Source of the DNA: Rhizobium grahamii CCGE 502
GTDB taxonomy: Bacteria > Pseudomonadota > Alphaproteobacteria > Rhizobiales > Rhizobiaceae
Assembly: GCF_000298315.2 (NCBI RefSeq)
Contig: NZ_AEYE02000013.1
Span: 124,001-188,000, forward strand
DNA length: 64,000 nucleotides
Direction: 5' to 3'
A program made the translations under genes and the position numbers. Positions 26,878 through 36,181 of the stretch are shown in pieces (position 1 is the first letter of the stretch; each line of letters starts with the position of its first letter). Under the pieces are notes generated by a model, which was not told where the DNA came from, ran no database searches, and was given only the letters and a program-made list of their open reading frames with translations.

Positions 26878-28488
26878 ATGGGAGAGTCGCAACCATTCAA
26901 CATCGCTAACTTCCTACACTGGCTCCATTCGGAATTGCACGACTTGGACATCCAGTGGCCGGTTTTGCTTTTGGCAGTCTTTATCCCCCTGCTGCTCATC
27001 TACGCGCGCAATGACATCCGCGTGCGACGCCTGCGTATCATTTCGGACTTCATAGCCTCCTATCCGACGACGCGGGACCAGGACCCAGCGAGGGCCGGCG
27101 TTCCATCGGACAGGCCGGGCAGCAATCCAGCCCTCGAGTTTGTGACATCGAAATATTTATCCGATCTGCGCGAACCGGACGACCAACCGATCCGGCTCGG
27201 TTCCGAGGGCCTGATCAAGGAGATCGAAAGGCGGATGCGGTCGTCGCGCATCATCGGCAATGCGGGCGACCTCCGGCTGTTTCTTTCCGCGCTCGGCTTT
27301 ATGGTCATTTGCTATTTCGGCTTTGGCAGCTTGCTCAAGGCGCTTGAAACCGGGCTGCAGGTTGCTGGTGTCGACGGCGCCCCAATATGTGGCGCAACAA
27401 CCACGTGCTGCCCACCGAACGCGTTCCTGGGCCAGATCCGGATCATAGGCACGCTGGCATTCGCCGGCGCCTTTATCGCCGCGATCCGCCAGTTCATTCG
27501 CAGCCTCGCAGTCTTTGACCTCTCCGCCTACACAATTATCTGGCAGACAGCGGAGATATTTGCCTCCGTGGCGATCGTAATCTTCCTCTATGTCGCCTTC
27601 ACCGATCCGACACGCCTGCTGGGAACGCTGGGCATGGGCGACGACGGAACACGCGATTGTACCCATATCTCTTGGGTGTGGCTGGCACTTGCTCCCTTGC
27701 TGGGTCTAGCGCCGCAGAGCGCGACCAAGTTCCTGCTCATCAAGATGCAGTCGATCATCTCGTGGATAAAGATGGACGACGACCGCTTCTATCCGGTGAC
27801 GCGTGTCACCCCTCTGGATGTGCTCGACGGGATCGACTACGCCACTCGTTTCAGGCTTGAAGAGTGCGGCATCTACGACGTCCAGAACCTTGCCACCTAC
27901 AATCCAATCCAGCTCCACATCGAGTCGCCTTACGGCATCTATCAGACGATTGACTGGGTCGGTCAGGCGCAGCTGTGCAATATGCTCGGCCTCCCTAAGT
28001 ATCTGATGCTGAAGCAACTAAACGTCCGCACTGTTTTCGATCTGGAACGCGCGATCGATTACGGAGGACGGGACGTTACGGCTACGGAAAGAGCAGGGCC
28101 TGACGAATTCGACAAGATCTATGCGGGCGTTCTTTTTGCCGTTACCGCAGACGCGCGCAAGATCGGCGAACTCGGCGGCCTGAACGCGTTCATCATACGC
28201 AATGAACCCACAAGTTCGCCAGTACAAGGAGACAGTCCTTCGGCATCTGCTCTTCCGCCCATCCAAGCGGCAACTATCGATGAATACTTTATCTGGGCTT
28301 GCCGAACCATCACCGAGAATCCAGCGACAACGAAGGCTTGTGTCGAGCACCTGATCGGATGGATCGCCGACGATCTCCATGTCCGTCGCCTGCGCCGCAT
28401 CTGGCAGGAAATGTCGGATGACCTTGGCAATCGCTCGAAGCGGTTGGACAATGGCCCGGCAGTCCCCGCACCCCCAATAGTTAGCTAA
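26878..28488 (+). CDS. Uncharacterised multi-span membrane protein with C-terminal HhH-like region
   Basis: A 536-residue protein I cannot assign to a named family. A first hydrophobic helix lies at about residues 26-42; a soluble segment follows to residue 135, then four helices at about 138-158, 184-203, 218-240 and 258-280. The C-terminal 240 residues are cytoplasmic-like and contain two helix-hairpin-helix-like stretches: RLEECGIYDVQNLATYNP, followed by IDWVGQAQLCNMLG, and then MLKQLNVRTVFDLERAID. HhH units usually bind DNA or mediate protein contacts, but this is pattern similarity only. The ribosome site GGGGAGAGG lies within a hairpin. The gene is monocistronic. Confidence 0.8.
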   Translation: MGESQPFNIANFLHWLHSELHDLDIQWPVLLLAVFIPLLLIYARNDIRVRRLRIISDFIASYPTTRDQDPARAGVPSDRPGSNPALEFVTSKYLSDLREPDDQPIRLGSEGLIKEIERRMRSSRIIGNAGDLRLFLSALGFMVICYFGFGSLLKALETGLQVAGVDGAPICGATTTCCPPNAFLGQIRIIGTLAFAGAFIAAIRQFIRSLAVFDLSAYTIIWQTAEIFASVAIVIFLYVAFTDPTRLLGTLGMGDDGTRDCTHISWVWLALAPLLGLAPQSATKFLLIKMQSIISWIKMDDDRFYPVTRVTPLDVLDGIDYATRFRLEECGIYDVQNLATYNPIQLHIESPYGIYQTIDWVGQAQLCNMLGLPKYLMLKQLNVRTVFDLERAIDYGGRDVTATERAGPDEFDKIYAGVLFAVTADARKIGELGGLNAFIIRNEPTSSPVQGDSPSASALPPIQAATIDEYFIWACRTITENPATTKACVEHLIGWIADDLHVRRLRRIWQEMSDDLGNRSKRLDNGPAVPAPPIVS

Positions 28489-28575
28489 ACGCGCAACTTT
28501 GTCATTGAATACAGTGCCACGACCTGATACTTAGCCAATTACGCAAGTTTCAAAACAGCGTGAAAGGCTGACCGC

Positions 28576-29259
28576 ATGTCGCTCTTCCTCCACAGTCATC
28601 CGCTTGCATCCTTCTGCCACAAGGTCCTGATCGCCTTCTACGAAAACGCCACGCCGTTTGAGGCTGTGCACGTCGATCTCGGGAGCGAGGCGTCCAGAGC
28701 GGCCTTCTTCAGTGTCTGGCCGCTCGGAAAAATGCCGGTACTGCGCGACGAAACGCGGGGCCGCACCTTGCCGGAAACGACGATCATCATAGAGTATCTT
28801 GATCGCTATTATCCGGGCGCAACACCGCTTATCCCGAACGATTTTGATGAAGCGCTCCAAGTCAGGCTGTGGGATCGGCTCTTCGACCTGCACGTGCAGG
28901 AACCGATGCAGCAGATCGTCGCGGAGCGGCTGCGTGGCGGCGGCGATCCGAGCCGCGTGGCGGACGCCGAGGCGGCGCTACGCAAAGCCTACGGGATGAT
29001 CGAGCGACAGCTTGGCGATTGCCTGTGGATCACCGGAGACAGCTTCACCATGGCCGATTGTGCGGCCGCTCCCGCCCTCTTCTACGCCGAGACACTGGTT
29101 CCTTTCGTGGACCAGCCGAGGCTGCAGGGCTACTATGACAGGCTTCTGGCCCGCCCCTCCTTCGCCCGGGTCCTTGAGGAGGCGCGCCCATTCTTCAAGT
29201 TCTATCCCTATCGTGAACGGCTGCCTGCCCGCTTCCGGCCAGATGAAGCCGCAAAATGA
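28576..29259 (+). CDS. Glutathione S-transferase family protein
   Basis: A 227-residue GST with an N-terminal thioredoxin-like domain (LFLHSHPLASFCHKVLIAFY; the PLGKMPVLRD segment contains the cis-proline) and an all-helical C-terminal domain (FTMADCAAAPALFYAETL, the usual N-capping box region). It should conjugate or reduce small electrophiles with glutathione. It is the first gene of a coupled operon: its TGA overlaps the ATG of the ArsR gene. AAAGG precedes the start. Confidence 0.92.
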   Translation: MSLFLHSHPLASFCHKVLIAFYENATPFEAVHVDLGSEASRAAFFSVWPLGKMPVLRDETRGRTLPETTIIIEYLDRYYPGATPLIPNDFDEALQVRLWDRLFDLHVQEPMQQIVAERLRGGGDPSRVADAEAALRKAYGMIERQLGDCLWITGDSFTMADCAAAPALFYAETLVPFVDQPRLQGYYDRLLARPSFARVLEEARPFFKFYPYRERLPARFRPDEAAK

Positions 29260-29588
29260 TGCACGAGCCCGCCGCTCTCGATCAGATGTTCCATGCGCTT
29301 TCGGACCGCAGTCGACGCGGCATGGTCGACCGTCTCGGGCACGGCCCTGCCTCGGTATCCGAACTGGCCGAACCGTTGTCAATGGCGCTCCCGACAGTCA
29401 TGAAGCACCTAGCAGTCCTTGAGCGAAGCGGCCTTGTCCGATCGGAAAAGAGCGGCCGTGTGCGGACATATCGACTGCAAAGGGACGCGCTGGCGGAGAT
29501 GGAGCGCTGGCTCGTAGCGCATAAGGCGGGTTGGAACAGGGCTTTCGATCGCCTGGAACAGTTCCTGGCAGATGAGCAACCGGAGTGA
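29256..29588 (+). CDS. ArsR family transcriptional regulator
   Basis: A 110-residue winged-helix repressor. The N-terminal helix FHALSDRSRRGMVDRLGHGP, the helix-turn-helix VSELAEPLSMALPTVMKHLA and the wing GLVRSEKSGRVRTYRL are typical. No metal-binding ELCVCDL-type motif is present, so it belongs to the non-metal group commonly paired with SRPBCC proteins. It overlaps the GST gene by four bases and is followed directly by an SRPBCC gene, so all three are probably controlled by it. Confidence 0.93.
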   Translation: MMHEPAALDQMFHALSDRSRRGMVDRLGHGPASVSELAEPLSMALPTVMKHLAVLERSGLVRSEKSGRVRTYRLQRDALAEMERWLVAHKAGWNRAFDRLEQFLADEQPE

Positions 29589-29596
29589 AGAACGAC

Positions 29597-30073
29597 ATGA
29601 CGAAGCATTCCGCCATGCATGCGACATTTGCGATCGAGCGAAAGATGCGGGCGCCGCTCTCACGCGTTTTTGCCGCCTGGGCCGATCCGGACACCAAGCG
29701 CCAGTGGTTCGCCTGCCACGATGAATGGGTGTCCCTCGAATACAGCCTCGACTTCCGCGTCGGCGGCCAGGAGCGAAACCGCGTCGCCGACAGCGATGGA
29801 GTTCCGCACGTTTATGAGGCGCGCTATCTCGATATCGTGCCGCAGGCGCGCATCATCTACGCCTATGACATGAAGCTCGGCGAAACACGCATTTCGGCAT
29901 CTCTCGCAACAATCACCTTCGAGGCGACGCCATCAGGGACAACCATGCTCTTCACGGAGCAGGTGGTCTTCCTTGACGGTTACACCGACGGCGGTTCCCG
30001 CCGGCACGGAACCGAGATTCTGGTCGACCGCATCCAGGCCTATGTCGAACGTGAGAGCAGCACCACACACTAA
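29597..30073 (+). CDS. SRPBCC (AHSA1-like) domain protein
   Basis: A 158-residue START-like protein: MRAPLSRVFAAWADPDTKRQWF at the N terminus (first helix after the first strand), then FRVGGQERNRV, and a C-terminal helix RRHGTEILVDRIQAYVE. Such proteins form a hydrophobic pocket and are very often paired with an ArsR regulator. ATG 29597 is chosen; a GTG at 29585 overlaps the ArsR stop and would add four residues. The ligand is unknown. Confidence 0.9.
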   Translation: MTKHSAMHATFAIERKMRAPLSRVFAAWADPDTKRQWFACHDEWVSLEYSLDFRVGGQERNRVADSDGVPHVYEARYLDIVPQARIIYAYDMKLGETRISASLATITFEATPSGTTMLFTEQVVFLDGYTDGGSRRHGTEILVDRIQAYVERESSTTH

Positions 30074-30129
30074 GCCGCTTTCATGCTAGATTGCCGTCCG
30101 AGCAATCCCACGGCTGCGAGTAAGACGGC

Positions 30130-30312
30130 ATGAGCGCAGGAAAGAGGCCTTCCCAAACCGGAACCGCCCCGAAAAGGCGGCACAAGTTTAATCCCAAGCG
30201 CGAGCCTAGACCCGAAGTCCTGGCAAGGGCCAACCACACGGTCGCATGGGCAGCGGCCTGGGTCGTCCTAGGCTTTCTGGTGATTGCTACCGCCGCTAGA
30301 TTTTTGTTCTAG
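30130..30312 (+). CDS. Small hypothetical membrane protein
   Basis: A 60-residue ORF with a basic N terminus (KRPSQTGTAPKRRHKFNPKR) and a single C-terminal membrane helix (AWAAAWVVLGFLVIATAARF). The basic-in topology would place the N terminus in the cytoplasm. A GAGTAAGA site precedes the ATG. It lies 56 bases after the SRPBCC gene and is convergent with ssuB. I do not recognise the family. Confidence 0.55.
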   Translation: MSAGKRPSQTGTAPKRRHKFNPKREPRPEVLARANHTVAWAAAWVVLGFLVIATAARFLF

Positions 30313-30340
30313 TCGCCCTTGAGGACGCCGTGGTCAAAAT

Positions 30341-31165
30341 TCACCGAGCGGTCTCTGTTCCCAGGATCGCCGCCAACAGCCGCCCTTCAATCTCTGCCAG
30401 TGCGGGATTGCCGTGTCTGCGCGGATGCGGATAGGGAATCGCCAGATCGAGCGCAATGCGCCCCTCTTCGAGCACGATCACACGATCGGCGAGATGCACT
30501 GCCTCGCTGACATCATGCGTGACCAGCACGGCCGTAAAGCCCAATTCCCGCCAGACGCGATTGAGCAACTCCTGCATGCTGATCCGGGTCAACGCGTCGA
30601 GTGCCCCGAGCGGTTCATCGAGCGCCAGTACGCCCGGCTTGCTCACCAGTGCCCGCGCCAGCGCGACACGCTGCCGTTGTCCGCCTGAGAGACGGGCCGG
30701 CCATTCGTTTGCTTTTTCGACAAGCTGCATCTCGGCAAGCACCGCCTCGGCTTCCCCAAGGGCGACACCTTTGTCGACGCCATCCCCCAGCCCGACCGCC
30801 ACATTTTGGGCAACGCTCAACCAAGGGAGCAGGCGCGGCTCCTGAAACACGATCCTCGCGTTCCCTTGGGCATCCGCGCCGTCTGCGTTTTCAAAGTGCA
30901 GTTCACCGCTCGTCGGCTCATCGAGCCCCATTAGAATGCGCAGGAGCGTACTCTTGCCGCAGCCGCTCTTGCCGATGACCGCGACGAACTGCCCGGCCGG
31001 AATGTGGAGATTGATGCCGCGCAGCACACGATTGCCGCCGAAGCTCTTCTCAAGTGCTCTCATGGTAATCGTCGCGGCCCCGGTGCGTTCTGGCGTCGTA
31101 CGATCGGACTCGTATTCGAACTCGCCAGCGGTCCCTTGAAAACGTTCATGCGCAATGATGGTCAT
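30341..31165 (-). CDS. ssuB: Aliphatic sulfonate ABC transporter ATP-binding protein
   Basis: A 274-residue ABC ATPase: Walker [17 protein letters not shown]-loop [10 protein letters not shown], signature [15 protein letters not shown], Walker [12 protein letters not shown] and switch histidine [11 protein letters not shown]. The PRLLPW Q-loop context is characteristic of the nitrate/sulfonate/taurine group. It is the last gene of the ssuADCB operon, 10 bases after ssuC, with AGGAGAGG ahead of its ATG. A 30-residue N-terminal extension precedes the ABC domain. Confidence 0.93.
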   Translation of the reverse strand: MTIIAHERFQGTAGEFEYESDRTTPERTGAATITMRALEKSFGGNRVLRGINLHIPAGQFVAVIGKSGCGKSTLLRILMGLDEPTSGELHFENADGADAQGNARIVFQEPRLLPWLSVAQNVAVGLGDGVDKGVALGEAEAVLAEMQLVEKANEWPARLSGGQRQRVALARALVSKPGVLALDEPLGALDALTRISMQELLNRVWRELGFTAVLVTHDVSEAVHLADRVIVLEEGRIALDLAIPYPHPRRHGNPALAEIEGRLLAAILGTETAR

Positions 31166-31175
31166 GACGCCTCTC

Positions 31176-32012
31176 CTACTTCTGATAAACCGGGTTCCAC
31201 TTGAGCGCCCGACGTTCGAGCGCCCGAGCGACAACATCGGCAAGCTTGCCGAGGATGGCGTAAATCACCAGCGCCAGCACCACGATGTCCGTCATCATGA
31301 ATTCGCGCGCGTTGTTCGCCATGTGACCGATACCGGATGAAGCAGCGATCGATTCCGATACGATCAAGGTCAGCCACATGATGCCGAGTGCGTAGCGCAG
31401 GCCGACGAAGATGGACGGCAAGGCGCCGGGAAAGATCACCTTCCTGAACAACGTCCAGCTTCCCATACCATAGACGCGACCCATTTCGATCAGGTCACGG
31501 TCGACGTTGCGGACGCCATGATAGGTGTTGAGATAGATCGGAAAGAGCACGCCGAGCGAAGTCAGGAACAACTTGGATTCTTCGCCGATCCCGAACCAGA
31601 GGATGACCAGTGGGATCATGGCTAGATGCGGGATCGTGCGCAGCATCTGCAGCGTCGTATCCGTCAGTTGCTCCGAGATTTTCGAGACGCCGTTGGCGAT
31701 GCCGAGCAGGAAACCGATCGAGCCGCCGACCAACAGGCCGGCAAAGGCTCGGCCGGCGCTGACGAGGATATCGTGCGGCAACTGCCCTGTGGCGGTTGTC
31801 GACCAGAATGCAACGGCTACATCAGCCGGTGACGGCATGATGCGGGAGGAGATCCAACCGGCCGAAGAAGCCAGTTGCCACACGGCGATGATCGCCACGG
31901 GCACGAGGAAGGGCAACAGCTTATCTCGCCCCGGAAGAGGCAGACGGATATTTCCCTTGCGTTCAACGCGGTCGGTCAGTGTCCGCCCAATCGGCGTATC
32001 GAAAGTCGACAT
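31176..32012 (-). CDS. ssuC: Aliphatic sulfonate ABC transporter permease
   Basis: A 278-residue membrane subunit with about six hydrophobic helices. The ABC-contact (EAA) loop is around [20 protein letters not shown] and the helix [20 protein letters not shown] follows a cytoplasmic N terminus. The homodimer should form the pore for sulfonate uptake. ATG 32012 has GAGGAA upstream; the frame extends 11 codons further. Part of ssuADCB. Confidence 0.93.
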   Translation of the reverse strand: MSTFDTPIGRTLTDRVERKGNIRLPLPGRDKLLPFLVPVAIIAVWQLASSAGWISSRIMPSPADVAVAFWSTTATGQLPHDILVSAGRAFAGLLVGGSIGFLLGIANGVSKISEQLTDTTLQMLRTIPHLAMIPLVILWFGIGEESKLFLTSLGVLFPIYLNTYHGVRNVDRDLIEMGRVYGMGSWTLFRKVIFPGALPSIFVGLRYALGIMWLTLIVSESIAASSGIGHMANNAREFMMTDIVVLALVIYAILGKLADVVARALERRALKWNPVYQK

Positions 32013-32118
32013 GAAGGTTTTTCCTCGCGGCTTGCTCCACCTCAACTTCGGAGAGGCATGGGGGCGTGGTCATCAATGAAGAAGCACCGCCCGATTGCGG
32101 GCGGCGCCGTCTGGCGGG

Positions 32119-33294
32119 TTAGGAGCCGGAAACCACCTTCAGGTTTCCGCCATGGCTGCCGCCACCGAAAGCCTGATGCTTGGCGAAATCGGTCTGGAAG
32201 CCGTGCCGTTGCTCGTCGCGGGCGATCCCGAGTTCCGGGAACAACAGCTCGGCGACGCGATAGGCTTCTTCGAGATGCGGGTAGCCGGACCCGATGACGG
32301 TATCGATGCCGACGTCCTGATATTCGCGCAGCCGCGCGGCCACGGTCTTCGGCGAGCCGACCAGTGCCGTTCCTGCACCGGCGCGCACCAGGCCAACACC
32401 GGCCCACAGGTTCGGTGAAACTTCCAGCTTGTCGCGCCTGCCGCCGTGCAATGCTGCCATGCGCTTCTGACCGACGGAATCGGATTCCTTGACGAAGCGC
32501 TCCTGTGCCTCGCGGATCGTCTCATCGTCGAGCTTCGAAATCAGGCGATCGGCCGCCGCCCATGCCTCCTCATCTGTCTCGCGGACGATGAAGTGCAGGC
32601 GAATGCCGAAGCTCACCTCGCGGCCCTTTTTCGCAGCGGCCGCGCGCACCTTCTCGACCTTTTCGGCGACCTGTGCAGGTGGTTCGCCCCAGGTCAGGTA
32701 CTTGTCAACGCGGCCGACAGAGAAGTCGATGCCGGCATCCGACGAACCACCGAAATAGAGCGGCGGACGCGGGTTCTGGACTGAGGGAAAACCAAGCTTC
32801 GCATTCGTTGCCTTGATGTACTTGCCGTCATAGCTTGCGACACCTTTCTCGAGCAGCTCTTCGAAGACCGTGAAGAACTCATCGGCATGGGCATAGCGCT
32901 CGTCATGGGCGAGATGAATGCCGTCGCCGGCAAGCTCCGCCGGACTGCCGCCGACGACGATGTTAAGCAGCAGGCGTCCATTCGAGATGCGGTCCAGCGT
33001 TGTCGCCAGGCGGGCGTAGTAAGCCGGCGACGCTGTGCCCGGGCGGATGGCGACCAGGAATTGCAGCCTCTCGGTCTTGGCGGCAAGTGCTGCTGCCGTC
33101 ACGAAGGATTCCTCACAGGCAACGCCTGTCGGCAGCAGCACCCCGGAGTAGCCAAGTCGATCGGCCGCCTGGGCGATCTGGGTGAGATAGCCGATCTCGG
33201 GCGCACGCGTCTGCTCGTTCGAACCGAGATAGGCGCCGTCCCCCGAGGTCGGGATGAACCATAGGAAATTGATGGGATCGTGTTTGCCGGTCAT
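32119..33294 (-). CDS. ssuD: FMNH2-dependent alkanesulfonate monooxygenase
   Basis: A 391-residue flavin-dependent monooxygenase of the bacterial luciferase-like family that cleaves alkanesulfonates to aldehyde and sulfite. SsuD-like segments are [55 protein letters not shown] and [20 protein letters not shown]. The sulfite enters cysteine synthesis under sulfate limitation. No ssuE flavin reductase gene is in the cluster, so FMNH2 must come from elsewhere. It lies between ssuA and ssuC. Confidence 0.95.
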   Translation of the reverse strand: MTGKHDPINFLWFIPTSGDGAYLGSNEQTRAPEIGYLTQIAQAADRLGYSGVLLPTGVACEESFVTAAALAAKTERLQFLVAIRPGTASPAYYARLATTLDRISNGRLLLNIVVGGSPAELAGDGIHLAHDERYAHADEFFTVFEELLEKGVASYDGKYIKATNAKLGFPSVQNPRPPLYFGGSSDAGIDFSVGRVDKYLTWGEPPAQVAEKVEKVRAAAAKKGREVSFGIRLHFIVRETDEEAWAAADRLISKLDDETIREAQERFVKESDSVGQKRMAALHGGRRDKLEVSPNLWAGVGLVRAGAGTALVGSPKTVAARLREYQDVGIDTVIGSGYPHLEEAYRVAELLFPELGIARDEQRHGFQTDFAKHQAFGGGSHGGNLKVVSGS

Positions 33295-33323
33295 GGAATG
33301 ATGCCTTCTAGTCGGAATGGAAA

Positions 33324-34289
33324 TCAGCTTGCCTTGGCGCGCCAGACGATGTCGCCGGTGTTCAACTGCTTCGGAACGATGCCGAGCTTGTAGAACTCAT
33401 CGGCCAGCCCCTGCTGGTAAGCCGCAGCCGCGTCCGTAATGCCGGAAACACTGCCGAGATCGGCCCCAGCTCGCGTCAGCGTCACACGCGTCACTTCGGG
33501 CGGCACGCCGGTGATTTCGGAGAGCTCCTTGACTGTCTGATCGAGATTGCCCTGCGCAGACCGCCCGACCTGCTTCAGTTCATCAAGCACATCGGTGATG
33601 ACCTGGCCGTTTGCGTCGGTGAATTCGGCATTCGCCAGGAAAAAGCTGTAGGAGTCGACGATGCCTTCGGCCGTTGTCAGGATGCGCGTTTCCGGATCCG
33701 CCTCCGCGATCGCGAGATATGGATCCCAAATCGACCAAGCGTCGATGCTGCCATTCTTGAAAGCGGCTGCGGCGTCCGCCGGGCTGAGATCGACGCCCTC
33801 GATATCCTCAGGCGTCAGCCCAACCTTGCGCAGTGCCTTCACCGTGACGTTGTGGGCGCTCGAGCCGCGCTTGAAGGCAACCTTCTTGCCCTTCAAATCT
33901 TCCAGCGACTTGAAGGGGGCGTCCTTTCTGACAAGGATCGCCGAGCCGGCCGGGCTGCCTCGATAAAGTCCAACATAGTACAGCTGACCACCGGCGGCCT
34001 GCGCGAAAAGCGGAGGGACATCGCCCGTTGCGCCGAAGTCGAGCGCACCGGCGCCGAGCGCCTCAAGCAGGGGTGGGCCCGAGGTGAACTCTGACCAGCT
34101 GACGGTGATGCCTCGGTCGGCCAGCCGCTTTTCCAGCGCGCCGCGGCGCTTGGCCAAGGCCAGAACGCCATTTTTCTGCCAGCCAATCCGAAATTCGGTC
34201 GCTGCCGCACGTGCACCCTTGACCCCGGGCAGCAACGCCGTTGCCGCTGCCGCGCCAAAAAGCCCCAATGTCTGACGTCGTGAAATCAT
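33324..34289 (-). CDS. ssuA: Aliphatic sulfonate ABC transporter substrate-binding protein
   Basis: A 321-residue periplasmic binding protein. The N terminus [20 protein letters not shown] has a twin-arginine-like motif (SRRQTLG), so export may be by Tat. The mature protein starts near [20 protein letters not shown] and shows [20 protein letters not shown] and [15 protein letters not shown], typical of SsuA. It is the first gene of the operon; AAGGAGGG precedes its ATG, and the 255-base AT-rich gap upstream should contain a sulfur-responsive promoter. Confidence 0.93.
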   Translation of the reverse strand: MISRRQTLGLFGAAAATALLPGVKGARAAATEFRIGWQKNGVLALAKRRGALEKRLADRGITVSWSEFTSGPPLLEALGAGALDFGATGDVPPLFAQAAGGQLYYVGLYRGSPAGSAILVRKDAPFKSLEDLKGKKVAFKRGSSAHNVTVKALRKVGLTPEDIEGVDLSPADAAAAFKNGSIDAWSIWDPYLAIAEADPETRILTTAEGIVDSYSFFLANAEFTDANGQVITDVLDELKQVGRSAQGNLDQTVKELSEITGVPPEVTRVTLTRAGADLGSVSGITDAAAAYQQGLADEFYKLGIVPKQLNTGDIVWRAKAS

Positions 34290-34544
34290 CGTCGTTCCCT
34301 CCTTAGGAGTCGGCCTGGTCTCTCGCCGGTCCCGCGTTTCGATGCTTCAATCTTGATAAACTCTATTAAATCGATCGACCTTTATATTTATTATCTTTTG
34401 GCGCTTGCGGGATTATCCGAACCAGCGTTCGGCTCTTTCAGGGAAAATTTTTCCGTCTCGAGGTTGCCGGGCTCTTCCGACGGCTTTCCGGGCGGCGTGC
34501 TTTCGGTTAATCCTCATGCCCTGCATTCAGGAAAGGATAGACAC

Positions 34545-35414
34545 ATGACAAAAGTCGCATTCATCGGTCTTGGCGTGATGGGGTTCCCCATGGCTGGCCA
34601 TCTCAAGGTGAAAGGCGGCCACGATGTCACGGTCTACAACCGGACCACGGAAAAGGCGGCTGCCTGGGTGGAGAAATTCGGCGGCAAGTCCGCCCCAACG
34701 CCGGCAGAAGCGGCGAAGGATGCGGACTTCGTCTTCACCTGCGTCGGCAACGACGACGATCTCCGCTCGGTGACAACGGGCGAGGACGGCGTTCTCCTGA
34801 CGATGAAGCCGGGCGCTATCCTCATCGACAACACGACTGGAAGCGCGGAAGTTGCCCGCGAGCTCGATGCCGCCGCGAAAGCAAAGGGCTGTGCCTTCAT
34901 CGACGCTCCGGTATCGGGCGGACAGGCAGGTGCCGAGAATGGTGTTTTAACCGTCATGTGCGGCGGTGAAGAAACCACATTCGACAAGGCGAAGCCGGTG
35001 ATCGATGCCTATGCACGCATGGTTGGCCTCATGGGGCCGGCCGGTGCCGGCCAGCTCACCAAGATGATTAACCAGATCTGCATAGCCGGTCTCGTGCAGG
35101 GACTTGCTGAGGGCATTCATTTCGGCAAGCGCGCCGGCCTCGATATCGAGAAGGTAGTTGAGGTCATCTCCAAGGGCGCGGCCGGCTCATGGCAGATGGA
35201 GAACCGCCACAAGACCATGAACGCGGGCAAGTACGACTTCGGCTTCGCCATCGACTGGATGCGTAAGGATCTCGGCATCGTCCTCAGCGAGGCGCGCCGC
35301 AACGGTGCGAAGCTGCCGGTGACAGCCCTCGTCGACCAATTCTACGGTGACGTTCAGGCCATGGGCGGCAATCGCTGGGATACGTCCTCGCTGCTGGCTC
35401 GATTGGAGAAATGA
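34545..35414 (+). CDS. Beta-hydroxyacid dehydrogenase (3-hydroxyisobutyrate / tartronate semialdehyde reductase family)
   Basis: A 289-residue NAD(P)-dependent dehydrogenase. The Rossmann motif is VAFIGLGVMGFPMAGHL at the very N terminus; the substrate-binding DAPVSGGQAGAENG and the catalytic lysine in GAGQLTKMINQI are both present. The choice between 3-hydroxyisobutyrate, 2-hydroxy-3-oxopropionate and related acids cannot be made from sequence. ATG 34545 has AAGGA seven bases upstream and directly opens the Rossmann fold. Its TGA overlaps the ATG of the AlkD-like gene. Confidence 0.9.
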   Translation: MTKVAFIGLGVMGFPMAGHLKVKGGHDVTVYNRTTEKAAAWVEKFGGKSAPTPAEAAKDADFVFTCVGNDDDLRSVTTGEDGVLLTMKPGAILIDNTTGSAEVARELDAAAKAKGCAFIDAPVSGGQAGAENGVLTVMCGGEETTFDKAKPVIDAYARMVGLMGPAGAGQLTKMINQICIAGLVQGLAEGIHFGKRAGLDIEKVVEVISKGAAGSWQMENRHKTMNAGKYDFGFAIDWMRKDLGIVLSEARRNGAKLPVTALVDQFYGDVQAMGGNRWDTSSLLARLEK

Positions 35415-36112
35415 TCGCCCCCTCCTCCAGCGCAGCGGAGCTCATCGCACATCTGCGGACGCTGCGCTCTGAGGAAAGCATATCAGGCATGGCCCGTTTC
35501 GGGATCGTCACCGAAACCGCGCTTGGGATCTCCAATCCGGATCTGCAGAAGATCGCGAGGATAGTGAAGAGAAGTCATCCCCGCTCGCTCGAGCTTTGGC
35601 AAAGCAACATCCGCGAGGCGCGCCTACTGGCGCTCTATACGGCCGAACCGAAGAGGCTTACGCCGGACCTCGCAAGAACATGGTCCGATGACTTCGCCTC
35701 GTGGGAGATCGTCGACACGGCGGCGGACCTCTATGTCGAAGCCCGTCTCGAGCCGCTGATATCGGAGTTCGCGGCCGACGATCGTGAGTTTGTTCGACGA
35801 ACCGCCTTTGCCATGATCGCGAGCGCTGCTGTTCATATGAAGAAGGAACCGGACGAAACCCTGTTGGCGTGGCTTCCTCTCATTGAGTTGCATGCCGGCG
35901 ATCCACGCAATTTCGTGCGCAAGGCGGTGAACTGGGCGCTGAGGAACATCGGCAAACGCAATCCGCATTGCCACGCGAAGGCACTTGCGGTCGCGGAAAG
36001 CCTCGCCGCATCCAGCGACCGGACCGCGCGCTGGATCGGGAAGGATGCCGTGCGGGAACTGACAAGCGAGAAGGTCATTGCCAGGGTGGAACGAAAGTCC
36101 GCCGACCGATGA
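35411..36112 (+). CDS. AlkD-like DNA alkylation repair protein
   Basis: A 233-residue HEAT-repeat protein of the DNA alkylation repair (AlkC/AlkD) group. Residues such as LGISNPDLQKIARIVKRSH, REARLLALYTAEPKRL, FASWEIVDTAADLY and NFVRKAVNWALRNIGKRN match the AlkD family, including the catalytic-type aspartate (WEIVDTA) and the tryptophan in VNWALR. It would remove N3- or N7-alkylated purines without base flipping. It shares the ATGA overlap with the dehydrogenase gene, an odd partner, suggesting coupled translation. Confidence 0.88.
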   Translation: MIAPSSSAAELIAHLRTLRSEESISGMARFGIVTETALGISNPDLQKIARIVKRSHPRSLELWQSNIREARLLALYTAEPKRLTPDLARTWSDDFASWEIVDTAADLYVEARLEPLISEFAADDREFVRRTAFAMIASAAVHMKKEPDETLLAWLPLIELHAGDPRNFVRKAVNWALRNIGKRNPHCHAKALAVAESLAASSDRTARWIGKDAVRELTSEKVIARVERKSADR

Positions 36113-36131
36113 CCGGCGCCTCACTTGTGTT

Positions 36132-36161
36132 GAAAACAGCGGACGGAGAATCTTCGTCCGC
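36132..36161 (-). terminator. Terminator of the sugar-binding-protein gene
   Basis: GCGGACG (36139-36145) pairs with CGTCCGC (36155-36161); on the minus strand the stem is followed by TGTTTTC. It lies 20 bases beyond the stop codon at 36182. Confidence 0.6.
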
Positions 36162-36181
36162 CCGCCGTTCCTTCTGCCCAA

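Noticed and set aside
25087-28488. A defence island around DUF2270, the TPR-methyltransferase and the HhH-like membrane protein
   Set aside because: The genes are in different orientations and transcripts, with no nuclease, NTPase or mobile-element context; adjacency seems coincidental.
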